DNA of 38,664 nt from Collinsella aerofaciens (GCF_901212495.1 NZ_CAAKNY010000074.1:1-38664), one strand, 5' to 3'. Positions 1 through 8,937 are shown, counted from the stretch's first letter. Notes: generated from the sequence alone by a model not told the origin. A program made the numbers and translations.

Positions 1-122
1 TAAAATAGCCCCGTCCCAAATTAGCTGCCCCAGTCACAGTAGTCGTTGGGGACACTCTTAGCGGGGCACCGCAAGGACTGTCCCCGGCTGCCGGCAGAAC
101 GGGAACGTCCCCATCTGCCGGA
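1..122. repeat. GGGGAC-rich intergenic repeat region
   Basis: No gene is visible here. The stretch is crowded with copies and inversions of GTCCC/GGGGAC. GGGGACA near 49 pairs with TGTCCCC near 80. An 8-bp perfect inverted repeat, CCGGCAGA (91-98) and TCTGCCGG (114-121), has GGGGACGTTC in its loop when read on the minus strand. That hairpin starts directly after the stop codon of the HAD gene. It lacks a T-run, so a classical terminator is doubtful. A second hairpin with the same loop core follows ade at 1094-1130. Confidence 0.5.
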
Positions 123-917
123 TTAGGAGAGGCTCTCCAGAACGTGGCGGAGTTCTTGCTGGACAGCGTGGTCGCGGTTGCACCCCACCACGCGATCGGC
201 GACTGCCTTGAGTGCAGGACGCGCGTTTTCCATCGCGCAACCCGTGCCGACAAAGCGAATGATCTCGTAGTCGTTCATCGAGTCGCCAAACGCCATGACC
301 TCATCGCGTCCAATGCCATAATGCTCCGCGAGCTGCTCGATGCCCGAAGCCTTCGACACACCGGGCTGCATGGCATCGATCCATGCGTTACCCGAAGGCG
401 CAAAGGTAAAGAGCTGACCGAGTTCGCGCTGTAGCACGTACGCACTGTCCATAACGGCACCGTCGTCGCAAAAGACACTCGCTTTGATGATATTTACGCT
501 GGGATCGGGCAGCTCCCAAATGCGCTCGGCATTGGGAAGGTCCTTATCGACCTCGCGCACGAACTTGCTCTCGTCATCGAGCAAAAAGGACTTGGTTCGG
601 TCAAAGAGCGCAAGATGCAGATTGGGAAACGTCGCGACGGCCTGGGCGAGCTTGCGAACCGCCAGGTGCGAATACACCTCGCGGTCTACCATTTTGCCGT
701 CGGCGTAGACCTGGGCGCCGTTGGCGGCGACAAAGTCCATCTTGTCGCGAACGGGTGCAAAGAACTCGCACAGGCGATCGTAGCGGCGGCCTGACGATAC
801 GGCAAAATGCACGCCATGCTCGCGTAGTGCCAAAATCAGTTCGTAGGTCTCGGGAGGCACCTGGCTGTTTTCGTCAAGCAACGTGCCGTCCATATCGGAT
901 GCAATCAGTTTAAACAT
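123..917 (-). CDS. Cof-type HAD-superfamily sugar/nucleotide phosphatase
   Basis: Cytoplasmic hydrolase of the haloacid dehalogenase superfamily, subclass IIB (Cof/YidA type), which dephosphorylates small phosphorylated metabolites. Its substrate cannot be read from sequence. Motif I is DMDGT near residue 8, with D8 as nucleophile and D10 as acid/base. Motif II is the SSGR segment near residue 42, and motif IV is GDSMND at 211-216. The 264-residue length fits the family. I start it at the ATG at 917 because GAAGGGAGC lies just upstream; an ATG at 953 would add 12 residues without a better ribosome site. It stands alone, with a hairpin after its stop codon. Confidence 0.85.
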   Translation of the reverse strand: MFKLIASDMDGTLLDENSQVPPETYELILALREHGVHFAVSSGRRYDRLCEFFAPVRDKMDFVAANGAQVYADGKMVDREVYSHLAVRKLAQAVATFPNLHLALFDRTKSFLLDDESKFVREVDKDLPNAERIWELPDPSVNIIKASVFCDDGAVMDSAYVLQRELGQLFTFAPSGNAWIDAMQPGVSKASGIEQLAEHYGIGRDEVMAFGDSMNDYEIIRFVGTGCAMENARPALKAVADRVVGCNRDHAVQQELRHVLESLS

Positions 918-1093
918 AGAAAAGCTCCCTTCGGGCTTGTTGGAATCGGGCATCTATCCGAACCCACCGTACCCAAAGGGAGCACGAATAAGACCCCGCA
1001 GACATAAACGTTACAAGGACCTAGCAAATAGCTCACGCGCGCCAGAGGTCCCACGGTCGCAGCGTCAGGCGACACGCCAAAGAGCGTCGCAGG

Positions 1094-1130
1094 CGACTAG
1101 TCGTTTAAGAACGTCCCCGATGACTAGTCG
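1094..1130 (-). repeat. Hairpin overlapping the ade stop codon
   Basis: A perfect 9-bp inverted repeat, CGACTAGTC (1094-1102) and GACTAGTCG (1122-1130), with a 19-nt loop. The right arm contains the TAG stop of ade at 1124-1126. On the minus strand the loop contains GGGGACGTTC, the same 10-mer seen in the hairpin after the HAD gene. There is no clear T-run, so it may be an mRNA 3' end structure or a member of an intergenic repeat family. Confidence 0.55.
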
Positions 1131-2929
1131 GCGTAGGTGAAGGTGGTGACGTCGAACATGCCCTCGGGGCGGATACGGAGCGTCGGGATCACCGGTAGGG
1201 GCAGGAAGATGATGCCCATGATGGGATCGAGCGGCGGCTCGATACCCATGGCGCGCGCCTTGACCATAAAGTCGTCGTGCTGCGCCGCGACATCCTCGGC
1301 CGTGCCCTCGCTCATCAGGCCACCGAGCGCCAGCGGAATGCGCGCCACGACCTCGCCGTTGCGCACCAGCACGTGGCCGCCCTGCCCCACGGCCTCAACG
1401 GCAGCCATCATATCGGCAGCGTTATCGCCCACGACGCATACGTTGTGCGAATCGTGGCCGATCGTCGAGGCGATGGCACCACCCGTGATGGTAAAGCCGC
1501 GCACCCAACCACGGCCGATATGCTTGCCGACTAGGCCCAGACCCGCGGGGCCGTCACCGTCGGCGCCCTCGGCCTGCAGCGACACGCCGCGGCCATGGCG
1601 CTCGATCAGCATAATGCGGCGCAGGCCCTCGGCACTCTCGGGGCGGGCCATACCTGTGATGGCCTTACCCGGCACCACGTCGATCACGGCCTCGCCCGAC
1701 TTAAAGGCATAGTCGAACACGGCGAGCGATAGCTTCGGCAGCTTAACGGAGGCGCGCAGCTCATCGGCAAGGGCCGCAACCTCGGCCATCTCGGGCGCGA
1801 TCTCGCCCACGAAGGTGCCGTCCTGCGCCACCAGAGCGCCGGCGGCATACACGCGATGCGGAGCCGTGGCAAACGTCAGGTCGTTGAGCACCAGCAGGTC
1901 GGCACGCTTGCCCGGGGCGATGGCGCCACGCAGCTCGTGCGGGTCGCGGCAACCGTGGTCCAGGCCAAACGCCTCGGCCGTGGAGAGGGACGCCATAGAG
2001 ATAGCGACCACGGGGTCGATGCCGGCCTCGATGGCCACGCGGCAGGCATTGTCGATCATGCCGGTCGCAAGTGCATCGGAAGGGGCGCGGTCGTCAGTCG
2101 CAAAGCAGCAGCGGCGGGCGCGGGCAGGGTTCTCCAGCAGCATCGGGGACAAATTGGCCAGGTCGTGGCTGCACGTGCCCTCACGCAGCATCACATACAT
2201 GCCGCGGGACAGCTTGTCGAGTGCCTCCTCGGGAATCGTCGACTCGTGGTCGGCGATAATGCCCGCTGCGGCATAGGCGTTGAGGTCCTTACCGGCAACG
2301 AGCGGCGCATGGCCGTCGACCTGCTTGGACGGCGTCTGGTTGGCAGCATCGATGCGGGCGCAGGTCTCGGGATCGGCCATAAAGACGCCCGGCAGGTTCA
2401 TCATCTCGCCCAGACCAAAGACATCGCCCGGATGCTCGGCAAAAAACGCCTGCATATCGGCGGCGGTAATGACGGCGCCTGCCTGCTCGTCGGGCAGCGC
2501 GGGCACGCACGAAGGCATCATGTACTTGATGGAGATGGGCGCACGGCGGCCGTCCTCGATCATAAAGCGCAAGCCGTCCAGGCCGGCAACGTTGGCGATC
2601 TCGTGGCTGTCGGCAATGGCAGTGGTGGTGCCGCGCGTCGCCGCCATGCGCGCATACTCGGCGGGACGGATGTTCGAGGACTCGATATGCAAATGTCCGT
2701 CGATAAAGCCGGGGGCAAGATAGCGACCCTGGCAGTCGATGACCTCAGTTGCCTCGTAGGTGCCGGCGGCATCGTCGCGACCATCGTAGAGCACGCCGAC
2801 GATCACACCGTCCTTGACGGCAACGCTACCGGGCGCCACGCGCTGGCCATATACGTCGACAATCTGCGCATTGGTAAACAGCGTGTCGACGGGCACGCGG
2901 CCCTCGGCTGCATCGATCACAGACCTCAT
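1124..2929 (-). CDS. ade: Adenine deaminase (Ade family amidohydrolase)
   Basis: Hydrolyses adenine to hypoxanthine and ammonia in the cytoplasm (purine salvage/catabolism). The 601-residue protein has the full Ade architecture: an N-terminal amidohydrolase barrel with GFIDGHLHIESS at residues 74-85 (metal-binding HxH), a central DSHEIANV segment, a CFATDDR segment typical of Ade, and the C-terminal Ade domain. The start is uncertain. The ATG at 2929 has only a close GAGG upstream, while a stronger AAGGAG lies about 20 nt away, next to a four-codon mini-ORF. Its product would feed the purine cluster about 20 kb to the right, though the genes are not linked in an operon. Confidence 0.9.
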   Translation of the reverse strand: MRSVIDAAEGRVPVDTLFTNAQIVDVYGQRVAPGSVAVKDGVIVGVLYDGRDDAAGTYEATEVIDCQGRYLAPGFIDGHLHIESSNIRPAEYARMAATRGTTTAIADSHEIANVAGLDGLRFMIEDGRRAPISIKYMMPSCVPALPDEQAGAVITAADMQAFFAEHPGDVFGLGEMMNLPGVFMADPETCARIDAANQTPSKQVDGHAPLVAGKDLNAYAAAGIIADHESTIPEEALDKLSRGMYVMLREGTCSHDLANLSPMLLENPARARRCCFATDDRAPSDALATGMIDNACRVAIEAGIDPVVAISMASLSTAEAFGLDHGCRDPHELRGAIAPGKRADLLVLNDLTFATAPHRVYAAGALVAQDGTFVGEIAPEMAEVAALADELRASVKLPKLSLAVFDYAFKSGEAVIDVVPGKAITGMARPESAEGLRRIMLIERHGRGVSLQAEGADGDGPAGLGLVGKHIGRGWVRGFTITGGAIASTIGHDSHNVCVVGDNAADMMAAVEAVGQGGHVLVRNGEVVARIPLALGGLMSEGTAEDVAAQHDDFMVKARAMGIEPPLDPIMGIIFLPLPVIPTLRIRPEGMFDVTTFTYAD

Positions 2930-3011
2930 GACCTCAACGGATATACATACTCCTTTTACTGTAGAAATAGCTACGGAGCGGACAAACCTTCACCGCAGCA
3001 AGCCAATAGCC

Positions 3012-3040
3012 ATTGTATGCCCAAAAGAAGGTCCCGCTAA
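3012..3040 (-). promoter_or_regulatory. Candidate ade promoter
   Basis: On the minus strand, TTAGCG (3035-3040) and TACAAT (3012-3017) are separated by 17 bp. This predicts a leader of about 75 nt that contains a CTGCGG/CCGTAG hairpin. The -35 is poor (3 of 6), so the call is tentative. Confidence 0.35.
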
Positions 3041-3102
3041 CGCCCCTTCCGCTTAACGGCACCGCCAAATGATCCCTCCGTCCCCAAGGGATCATCGTAA
3101 CC

Positions 3103-3139
3103 AAAAAAGGCCGCAGTCGGGAATCCCGGCTGCGGCCTT
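3103..3139 (-). terminator. Rho-independent terminator of tyrS
   Basis: AAGGCCGCAG and CTGCGGCCTT form a long GC-rich stem (3107-3139), with further CGGG/CCCG pairing inside. On the minus strand a run of six T follows. It lies 28 bp after the tyrS stop codon. A second small inverted repeat, GATCCCT/AGGGATC, lies at 3071-3093. Confidence 0.9.
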
Positions 3140-3166
3140 GTTGCACTTGTGAGGTCAACTTGCTCG

Positions 3167-4378
3167 TTAGACCAACTTAAAGCCCTTGCGCTTGCCTACG
3201 GAGAGGGTGTCGCCCAGCTTGAGGGCGCTGGGGTCGATGTTATAGCTCTTGGGAGCCACCGCCTCGCCGTTGATCTTGACACCGCCGCCGTCGATGTCGC
3301 GACGGGCCTGGCCGGCGCTCGCCGAAAGACCCAAGTCCTTGAGTAGGCCGGCGAGGTAGATCTGGCCCTCGTCGTTGACGGTCAGCTCAACGTGCTTCTC
3401 GGGGAAGTCGGCAAGCTGGCCCTCCTTGAACACACGGTCGAACTCGGCCTGGGCCTCGTCGCCGGCGCCGGCGCCGTGGTAGGTATCGCACAGGTCGCGG
3501 CCCAGAGCGCGCTTGAGCTCGTAGGGGTCGGCGGAACCGTCGGCCAGGGCGGCGTCGATCTTGTCGACCTCGGCCGGGGTGAGCGAGCTGGCCAGACGAT
3601 AGTACTTGCCGATCATCTCGTCGGGGATGGACATGGTCTTGCCGAACATATCCTTGGGAGCATCGGTCAGGCCGATGTAGTTGCCGTAGGACTTGGACAT
3701 CTTGCGCACGCCATCGGTGCCCTCGAGCAGCGGCATGGTGAGCGCGATCTGCGGCTCCATGCCCATCTTCTCCATGAGCTCACGGCCGGCAAGCAGGTTG
3801 AAGAGCTGGTCGGTGCCGCCCATCTCCACGTCGGCCTTGATCTGAACGGAGTCGAAGGCCTGCATCACGGGGTACAGGAACTCGTGCAGGGCGATCGGCG
3901 TCTGGGACTGGTAGCGCTTGGTAAAGTCATCGCGCTCGAGGATGCGGGCGACGGTGAACTTGGAGCACACCTGCAGCAGGCCGGCCAGATCCATCGACAG
4001 GATCCAGTCGCCGTTATGCACGATGGTGGTCTTCTCGGGATCCAGGATCTTCATGGCCTGGCTCACGTAGGTCTCGGCGTTGGCCTCGATCTGCTCCTGC
4101 GAAAGCTGCGGGCGGGTGGAGTTCTTGCCCGAGGGGTCGCCGATCAGTGCGGTACCGTTACCGATGATGAGGGTGACGTTGTGGCCCAGGTCCTGGAACT
4201 GACGCATCTTGCGCAGGGGCACGGCATGGCCCAGGTGCAGGTCGGGGCTGGTAGGATCGACGCCGAGCTTGATGTTGAGGGGCTCGCCCTTCTCAAGCTT
4301 CTTGCGAAGGTCGGCCTCGGGGACGATCTGCGCTGCGCCCGAGGTGATGATACGCATTTGCTCGTCGACAGACAGCAT
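3167..4378 (-). CDS. tyrS: Tyrosyl-tRNA synthetase
   Basis: Charges tRNA-Tyr with tyrosine (class Ic synthetase, cytoplasm). The 403-residue protein shows the HIGH-type motif HLGH at 48-51, the KMSKS motif at 226-230 and a C-terminal S4 RNA-binding domain from about residue 340. It resembles the TyrZ-like subgroup rather than the shorter E. coli TyrS type. AAAAGGAGG lies 7 nt before the ATG, fixing the start. A strong terminator follows. The 97-bp gap upstream is too short for a T-box leader and none is seen, so regulation is not evident. Confidence 0.95.
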   Translation of the reverse strand: MLSVDEQMRIITSGAAQIVPEADLRKKLEKGEPLNIKLGVDPTSPDLHLGHAVPLRKMRQFQDLGHNVTLIIGNGTALIGDPSGKNSTRPQLSQEQIEANAETYVSQAMKILDPEKTTIVHNGDWILSMDLAGLLQVCSKFTVARILERDDFTKRYQSQTPIALHEFLYPVMQAFDSVQIKADVEMGGTDQLFNLLAGRELMEKMGMEPQIALTMPLLEGTDGVRKMSKSYGNYIGLTDAPKDMFGKTMSIPDEMIGKYYRLASSLTPAEVDKIDAALADGSADPYELKRALGRDLCDTYHGAGAGDEAQAEFDRVFKEGQLADFPEKHVELTVNDEGQIYLAGLLKDLGLSASAGQARRDIDGGGVKINGEAVAPKSYNIDPSALKLGDTLSVGKRKGFKLV

Positions 4379-4475
4379 TGGGTATCCTCCTTTTGCTATA
4401 GCACCCTCACCGGATACGGCGGTGCTCGAAGTTCATAAACCCACTCATAATAACCAAAACGGCGCGGCCGAACAC

Positions 4476-6446
4476 CTACGACAGGAAAATCCTCGTCCTA
4501 CCGCACGCGTCGATAACGACCGGCAAACGCGTGCCGTCACGTTCGACCAAAAAGCGCCCCTGCTGACGGCGCGAGCAGTCACGGCAACGGACCTGCCCCG
4601 TCGCATCCGTGGCGCAGGCGCCCTCGGCAGTCAGCAAGCAGTGCTCGCACACCATGAGCTCGGGACGGCCGGCATCGACAGGCCCCAAGACACCGGGGCA
4701 AGCGGAAAGCTCGGCAACACGCTCCGCGTCGTGGGCGACAAGCTCGGCAGGCACATACACACAGCCCGCGCCGAGCCCGCGTAGCCAGGCAAGCGTAACC
4801 CGGTTTGCGCAAAACACCGGTGCCGCAACGTCAAACGCCACGCCCAGCTCACGCGCCATCGCCACCTGTCCCAGATTACGACAGACGACGCGCCCGGCAC
4901 GCCGCATAAGCGAGCGGGTACGCGAGGCATCGGCTGCACGACAGACCTCGTCAAGCACCACAACGGCGTCGGACAAATCGAGTTCTCCGCGCGGGTCGGC
5001 ATCCATCAGCCGCCAGGCAAAGACCATGCGATCGGAAGCCCCCTTTTCCGGCGGCTCCGTCAACGCCGCCTCGGGCACGTCGCCAACAGTCATGGCGGCC
5101 TCAAAGGGCAGTATCTCAACGGCTCCTGCAACGGGTACGACCGCGTCCGCCTCGACCCGCATGTGCCCCAGCGCCGTCGCCGTCTGCCCCAACACGCCGG
5201 CGCTGCGAATCAGGTACACCTCGCATCCCGCATCCACCTTGCGCTTGCAGTGCACGACAACGCGCTCCCCCGCCGCTGCATCCACCGGGCAGGGCACCTG
5301 GGGCCAGCGCTTGGGCACATCGGGGCGTGCATCGGCACCCGGATAGAACCGGATCTCGAGCGTGTCGCCCGCGGCCACGGCGGCATCGAGTTCGACGGTC
5401 ACCTCTTCGTGACCCACAGTCACCAAGTGGCCCACGCGCACGCCCTGGTTAATCGCACGCTCAAAGCTCATGAGCTCAGCGCCCGATCGCCCCCGCAGAT
5501 ACGCATCGGTAAACCCGCGGTTGAACGACCTGCCCAGCTCGCGCTCGAGCGCCGACACGGCAGCGGCATCCCACGCGCCATCGCGCAGCATATCGAGTGC
5601 ACGACGCCACACCCGCACCACGTTGAACACGTAGTCGGGGTTTTTCATGCGCCCCTCGATCTTGAGCGACGCCACCCCGGCCCCAACGAGCTCGGGCAGG
5701 TGCGCAATGCCCAGATAGTCGCGCGGGCACAGCAGACGATCGCCCTCCACGGAAACGACGCTCTCCCCCGCCTCGTCCACCAGGTCGTACGCCAAGCGAC
5801 ACGGCTGCGTACAGTCGCCGCGCATCGCCGATCGTCCACGGCGCAGAGCCGAAAACTCGCAGGCGCCCGAATATCCAATGCAAATCGCGCCATGGCAGAA
5901 TACCTCGATAGGCACGCCGGTAGCACACAGGGCGGCAATCTCGTCGACCGCCAGCTCACGGGCGGTCGTCACGCGCTCGACCCCGAGCTCGTCGGCAGCC
6001 AGGCGCACGGCGCCTTCGCTATGAACGCCCGCCTGCGTGGACAGGTGAATCTCGACCCCGGGAATCGCCGCGCGCAACGCGCAGGCCAGACCGGCATCCG
6101 CCACGATCAAGGCGTCAGCACCCAACTCTTGCGCGTGCGCCCCCAGCGCCACCGCGTCGGCCAACTCGTCGTCGAACACAAACACGTTGAGGGTCACGTA
6201 TACACGCACGCCGTGCGCATGCGCCACGACACAGCCGCGGGCGAACTCGTCGTCGGTAAAGCCGTGTGCGCTCACGCGGGCGTTGAACCCGCCCAGGCCC
6301 GCATAGATGGCATCGGCACCCGCTGCAATCGCCGCGAGCATCTGATCGAGTCCTCCGGCAGGCGCCAGCAGCTCGGGCAGCGCCGCCTCGGCAGCCCCCG
6401 GCTCGTTATCGCATTGTCCACTCGGCCCCGTCGTCCGAATCGCCAT
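4476..6446 (-). CDS. U32 peptidase-family protein (RlhA/TrhP-like RNA hydroxylation factor)
   Basis: Member of the U32 'collagenase-like' family. Characterised bacterial members (TrhP, RlhA) take part in prephenate-dependent hydroxylation of tRNA uridine-34 or 23S rRNA C2501. The family signature EVFCHGAICIGYSGAC begins near residue 181. Cysteines at about 189, 196, 212 and 216 match the set proposed to hold an iron-sulfur cluster. The 656-residue length suits the long RlhA/YdcP-type form, with extra C-terminal domains and a CEHC/CRDC pair near the end. I chose the ATG at 6446 because AAGGAG lies 8 nt upstream; a start at 6476 has no such site. Which RNA is modified cannot be told. Confidence 0.85.
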   Translation of the reverse strand: MAIRTTGPSGQCDNEPGAAEAALPELLAPAGGLDQMLAAIAAGADAIYAGLGGFNARVSAHGFTDDEFARGCVVAHAHGVRVYVTLNVFVFDDELADAVALGAHAQELGADALIVADAGLACALRAAIPGVEIHLSTQAGVHSEGAVRLAADELGVERVTTARELAVDEIAALCATGVPIEVFCHGAICIGYSGACEFSALRRGRSAMRGDCTQPCRLAYDLVDEAGESVVSVEGDRLLCPRDYLGIAHLPELVGAGVASLKIEGRMKNPDYVFNVVRVWRRALDMLRDGAWDAAAVSALERELGRSFNRGFTDAYLRGRSGAELMSFERAINQGVRVGHLVTVGHEEVTVELDAAVAAGDTLEIRFYPGADARPDVPKRWPQVPCPVDAAAGERVVVHCKRKVDAGCEVYLIRSAGVLGQTATALGHMRVEADAVVPVAGAVEILPFEAAMTVGDVPEAALTEPPEKGASDRMVFAWRLMDADPRGELDLSDAVVVLDEVCRAADASRTRSLMRRAGRVVCRNLGQVAMARELGVAFDVAAPVFCANRVTLAWLRGLGAGCVYVPAELVAHDAERVAELSACPGVLGPVDAGRPELMVCEHCLLTAEGACATDATGQVRCRDCSRRQQGRFLVERDGTRLPVVIDACGRTRIFLS

Positions 6447-6508
6447 CGGCAAACTCCTTACCAACAAGGTATGCATTCACTCTGAAAAAAAACCGTCATC
6501 CAGCATAC

Positions 6509-6529
6509 ACGAGGCCTCGCGCGCCTCGT
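6509..6529. repeat. Hairpin between the U32 gene and the PBP gene
   Basis: ACGAGGC and GCCTCGT form a 7-bp stem with a 7-nt loop in the 166-bp gap between these divergent genes. It lies in the 5' region of both, so it may be a leader structure or operator. No convincing -35/-10 pair could be assigned nearby. Confidence 0.4.
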
Positions 6530-6612
6530 TTGGTTTATCGTGTAATAACTTATGTCCATCCTGCCCCAGCGGCGCACCCGCCGCCCGGCACGACATACCT
6601 GGAGGTCAATAT

Positions 6613-8835
6613 ATGGGTCCTCGCCAACGACAGGGGCGCAGTCGTTCCAAGACGCATGCCCTGCCCATGATCCTGCTCTCGTTCTTGGGCCTTTTGCTCA
6701 TCGCGGGCGTAGCGTTTGGGATTGGCATGATCGGCAACGTCAATCGTTGGCTGTCCGATCTGCCCGACTATACCGACGCCAACGCCTATCTGGTGAGTGA
6801 ACCCACCGAGATCGTCGATTGCAACGGCAACAAGATCGCGAGCTTCTACACGCAAAACCGCAAGTCCATCACCAAGGACCAGGTTTCCCCGTACGTGCTG
6901 CAGGGCACCGTCGACGTCGAGGACGAGCGCTTCTACGAGCACGGCGGCATCGACCTGTGGGGCATTGCTCGCGCAGCGGTGGCGACCCTTTCCGGTGGCC
7001 ACGAGGGCGCCTCGACCATCACCCAACAGCTGGTGCGTAACACCATCCTGCAGGAGGAGCAGTTCGACTCGACCATCGAGCGTAAGGTCCGCGAGGCCTA
7101 CATCGCCATCAAGATGGAGGAGATGTACTCCAAGGACGAGATCCTCATGATGTACCTCAACACCATCTATTACGGCCACGGTGCCTACGGCATCGAGGCC
7201 GCAGCCGAGACCTATCTGTCCAAGAGCGCCGCCGACCTCACCCTGAGCGAGGCCGCGCTGCTCATCGGCCTTCCCAACTCGCCTTCGCAGTACGACCCCA
7301 CGGTCAATCCCGATCTGGCACTGTCTCGCCGCAACAAGGTTCTCGATAACATGCTGCGCCTGGGCCACATCACCCAGAAGGAGCACGACGCCGCGCAGGC
7401 AGAGCCCATCACCCTCAACGTAACCGAGATTTCGGGCAGTGGCGTCGACGTGTATTCGCAGCCCCACTTTGTCGCCTATGTTAAGCAGCTGCTGGAGCAG
7501 GAGTTCTCCACCGACGTGCTGTTTAAGGGCGGCCTAACCGTCAAAACCACCATCGACCCGACCATGCAGCAGACCGCCGAGGAGGCCGTGCGCGCCCAGC
7601 TCGACACGCTTTCGCTCGACGGCCTGGACATGGGCATGGTCGTCGTCGACCCCAAGACCGGCTACATCAAGTGCATGGTGGGCGGCTACGACTATAACGC
7701 CGACGAGAACCACGTGAACCACGCCACGGCCAAGCGTCCCGTAGGCTCCACGTTTAAGGCCTTTACGCTGGCCACTGCCATCCAAAACGGCATGAACCCC
7801 AACGTCACCCTCAATTGCAACTCGCCTCTTACAGCCAAGGGCACCACGACCAAGGTGCAAAACTACGCCAACCAGAGCTACGGCACCATCACGCTCAAGC
7901 AGGCGACGGCATACTCCTCCAACACCGGCTATATCCAGGTTGCAGAGGCTATCGGCAATAACAAGATCATGTCCCTCGTCAAAAAGCTCGGCATCGATCC
8001 TTCTAAGGACAATATCGAGGACGTTCCCGTCATGACGCTCGGTACCGGCTCCATCTCGCCGCTCGAGATGGCCGCGGCCTATGCCACGTTTGCCAACGGC
8101 GGTTACTATCGCCAGCCGATCGCCATCACCGAGATTGATTCGCGAACTGGCTCGGTGCTGTATCAGCACACCGATAACCCCTCGCAGGTGCTCTCCACCG
8201 GCGAGGCCGCGGCAGTGACCGACGTCCTGACCGGCGTCATGCAGGGCAGCGGCACGGGTGCCGCCGGCGCGCTGAGCGTCAACCAGCCCTATGCCGGCAA
8301 GACGGGTACCACCGACAACACCACCAACCTTTGGTTCTGCGGCTACACGCCGCAGCTGGCATGCGCCCTGTGGACCGGTTATTCCGCAGGCGAGATTCCC
8401 ATCCAAAAGTACGGCATGGACCTGCTGGGCGATAGCACCAACCTGCCCGTCTTTAAGAAGTTTATGAACACTGTTCTTGCGGGGACCGGGCGCGAGGAAT
8501 TCCCGACCGGAACGGCTCCCACGTACAAGAACAATAACGTCTGGAAGTTCTACGGCACCAGCAGCGCCAGGAAGTCGGAAAACGAGGAAGCCGAAGACAG
8601 GGGGGGGACCACCACCACAACAACGACGACTACCACGACGACTGAGACCACGGGTGGCGATACGACCGGCGGCAACGGTGCGACCGGCGGAGACGGCACG
8701 ACCGGCGGAGACGGCACGACCGGCGGCGGCAGTGGCGGCGAGGGCGGCTCTCCTACTCCCACTCCCACTCCCACTCCTACTCCTACCCCTACTCCCACGC
8801 CTACCCCCACGCCCGATCCTTCAACAGGTCAGTAG
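6613..8835 (+). CDS. Class A penicillin-binding protein (bifunctional transglycosylase/transpeptidase)
   Basis: Polymerises and crosslinks peptidoglycan at the outer face of the membrane. A cytoplasmic basic N-terminus is followed by a membrane anchor at residues 19-41. The GT51 transglycosylase domain carries EDERFYEHGG (103-112) and GASTITQQLVRN (132-143). The transpeptidase domain carries S379-T-F-K382 (catalytic serine), S435-S-N437 and K563-T-G-T566. A roughly 85-residue tail follows: a threonine run, GGDGTT repeats, then about ten PT units, likely a disordered wall-spanning segment. GGAGGT precedes the ATG, and a terminator follows. A run of 8 G at 8600-8607 lies at the start of the tail (see findings). 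Confidence 0.95.
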   Translation: MGPRQRQGRSRSKTHALPMILLSFLGLLLIAGVAFGIGMIGNVNRWLSDLPDYTDANAYLVSEPTEIVDCNGNKIASFYTQNRKSITKDQVSPYVLQGTVDVEDERFYEHGGIDLWGIARAAVATLSGGHEGASTITQQLVRNTILQEEQFDSTIERKVREAYIAIKMEEMYSKDEILMMYLNTIYYGHGAYGIEAAAETYLSKSAADLTLSEAALLIGLPNSPSQYDPTVNPDLALSRRNKVLDNMLRLGHITQKEHDAAQAEPITLNVTEISGSGVDVYSQPHFVAYVKQLLEQEFSTDVLFKGGLTVKTTIDPTMQQTAEEAVRAQLDTLSLDGLDMGMVVVDPKTGYIKCMVGGYDYNADENHVNHATAKRPVGSTFKAFTLATAIQNGMNPNVTLNCNSPLTAKGTTTKVQNYANQSYGTITLKQATAYSSNTGYIQVAEAIGNNKIMSLVKKLGIDPSKDNIEDVPVMTLGTGSISPLEMAAAYATFANGGYYRQPIAITEIDSRTGSVLYQHTDNPSQVLSTGEAAAVTDVLTGVMQGSGTGAAGALSVNQPYAGKTGTTDNTTNLWFCGYTPQLACALWTGYSAGEIPIQKYGMDLLGDSTNLPVFKKFMNTVLAGTGREEFPTGTAPTYKNNNVWKFYGTSSARKSENEEAEDRGGTTTTTTTTTTTTETTGGDTTGGNGATGGDGTTGGDGTTGGGSGGEGGSPTPTPTPTPTPTPTPTPTPTPDPSTGQ
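8600..8820 (+). repeat. Poly-G tract and simple-repeat array in the PBP tail
   Basis: Eight consecutive G (8600-8607) are followed by ACC/ACG threonine codons, then two near-identical copies of an 18-bp GGCGGAGACGGCACGACC-type unit. From about 8752 there is an array of CCC/CCT-ACT/ACG codons encoding PT repeats. Length changes in the six-base units keep frame. Length changes in the G run do not. Confidence 0.85.
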
Positions 8836-8850
8836 CCAGCCATAGCCAGC

Positions 8851-8892
8851 AAAGGGGCCCGGACAGCACGCACGCTGCACGGGCCCCTTTTT
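8851..8892 (+). terminator. Terminator of the PBP gene
   Basis: AAAGGGGCCCG and CGGGCCCCTTT form an 11-bp stem with an 18-nt loop, ending in a run of five T. It starts 15 bp after the stop codon on the coding strand. Confidence 0.9.
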
Positions 8893-8937
8893 CGTCTTAC
8901 CCGGACAATGCCACCGTACGTCTCCAGGCACCGACAC

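Noticed and set aside
1856..4438. Long plus-strand frames opposite ade (394 codons) and tyrS (348 codons)
   Set aside because: Both are antisense shadows of well-recognised enzymes, with Gly/His/Val-rich nonsense composition and no ribosome sites.
4379..4475. T-box leader before tyrS
   Set aside because: The gap is only 97 bp and lacks a T-box sequence or a terminator/antiterminator pair; only a small CACCG/CGGTG hairpin is present.
8550..8810. Minus-strand GVGVGV/PPVV-rich frame opposite the PBP tail
   Set aside because: It is only the mirror image of the PT and threonine codon repeats.
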